25,824 bases of DNA, from positions 1 through 25,824 of the forward strand of contig JAFGQA010000368.1 of assembly GCA_016935885.1 (NCBI GenBank), read 5' to 3'. The stretch is from Phycisphaerae bacterium (GTDB taxonomy: Bacteria; Planctomycetota; Phycisphaerae; UBA1845; UTPLA1). Numbering within the stretch: position 1 is the stretch's first letter; each line of letters starts with the position of its first letter. A program made the position numbers and the translations under genes. Below, piece by piece: positions 25,672-25,824 of the stretch. The notes below the pieces were generated by a model. It was not told where the DNA came from, made no database searches, and worked only from the letters and a program-made list of their open reading frames with translations.

Positions 25672-25824
25672 AACGGCCTGTTTTTGGGGGGCGTTTTCTG
25701 GTTGTCGGCGGAATCTGGCTGAGATACGGGCATGCACACGCGCACCGTCCACGCAGGGTAGTCTGATCGGGTAGCGCCGGGGCTTAACGAGGTGATGCCG
25801 TCAGCATCTCGCGAGGATCAAGAG

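Larger units (their letters stand above)
25163..25824. other. Region with no clear gene
   Basis: Apart from one possible minus-strand gene fragment (25251-25595) and a nested hairpin (25618-25671), no gene or known element is supported. The sequence after 25680 shows G/T-rich runs only. Confidence 0.5.

Overview
GC-rich window that reads as a chromosomal segment of an uncultured Planctomycetota-like bacterium. This placement is an inference. It rests on an exosortase H (XrtH-type) gene with its companion membrane protein, a KS/CLF-like ketosynthase pair with an unusually long acyl carrier protein, a globin-coupled histidine kinase with an NtrC-type regulator, Cys-rich secreted proteins of unknown family, and many dispersed GC-rich inverted repeats between genes. 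No rRNA, tRNA or CRISPR was found.

Layout. 1-894 (-): Gfo/Idh/MocA oxidoreductase running off the left edge. 1385-4387 (+): three-gene BtuF/BtuD/BtuC-like (cobalamin or ferric-siderophore) ABC importer with overlapping genes. 4472-6623 (-): two exported proteins of unknown function, one with 19 cysteines. 6624-7267: gene-free stretch rich in repeats. 7268-11588 (-): a compact type II fatty-acid/polyketide-like operon in the order dehydratase, long ACP, dehydratase, catalytically degenerate ketosynthase (KSbeta/CLF-like), intact ketosynthase. 12100-13420 (-): XrtH-associated membrane protein and exosortase H, on the same strand and upstream of the lipid operon. 13855-14499 (+): cyclase/kynurenine-formamidase family metal hydrolase. 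14789-18560 (+): SNF2/Rad54-type helicase followed after 1 nt by what looks like the C-terminal remnant of its usual SWIM zinc-finger partner. 18576-21600 (-): probable three-gene signalling operon: a six-cysteine small protein, a protoglobin-coupled histidine kinase and a sigma-54-dependent response regulator. 21819-24503 (-): ADP-forming acyl-CoA synthetase fused to a GNAT acetyltransferase. 24660-25162 (+): decayed transposase. 25163-25824: mostly featureless, with one possible gene fragment and a nested hairpin.

How the genes work together. The KSalpha/KSbeta/ACP/two-dehydratase set could make an unsaturated or polyene-like acyl chain using a ketoreductase and acyltransferase encoded elsewhere. 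The Cys-rich protein/globin-kinase/NtrC set could be a gas- or redox-responsive switch for sigma-54 promoters. Dispersed repeats recur through the window, and in three places repeat-like DNA lies inside reading frames: the ABC ATPase N-terminus, the SNF2 linker, and the N-terminus of the SWIM remnant. That is the most unusual genome-scale signal here.
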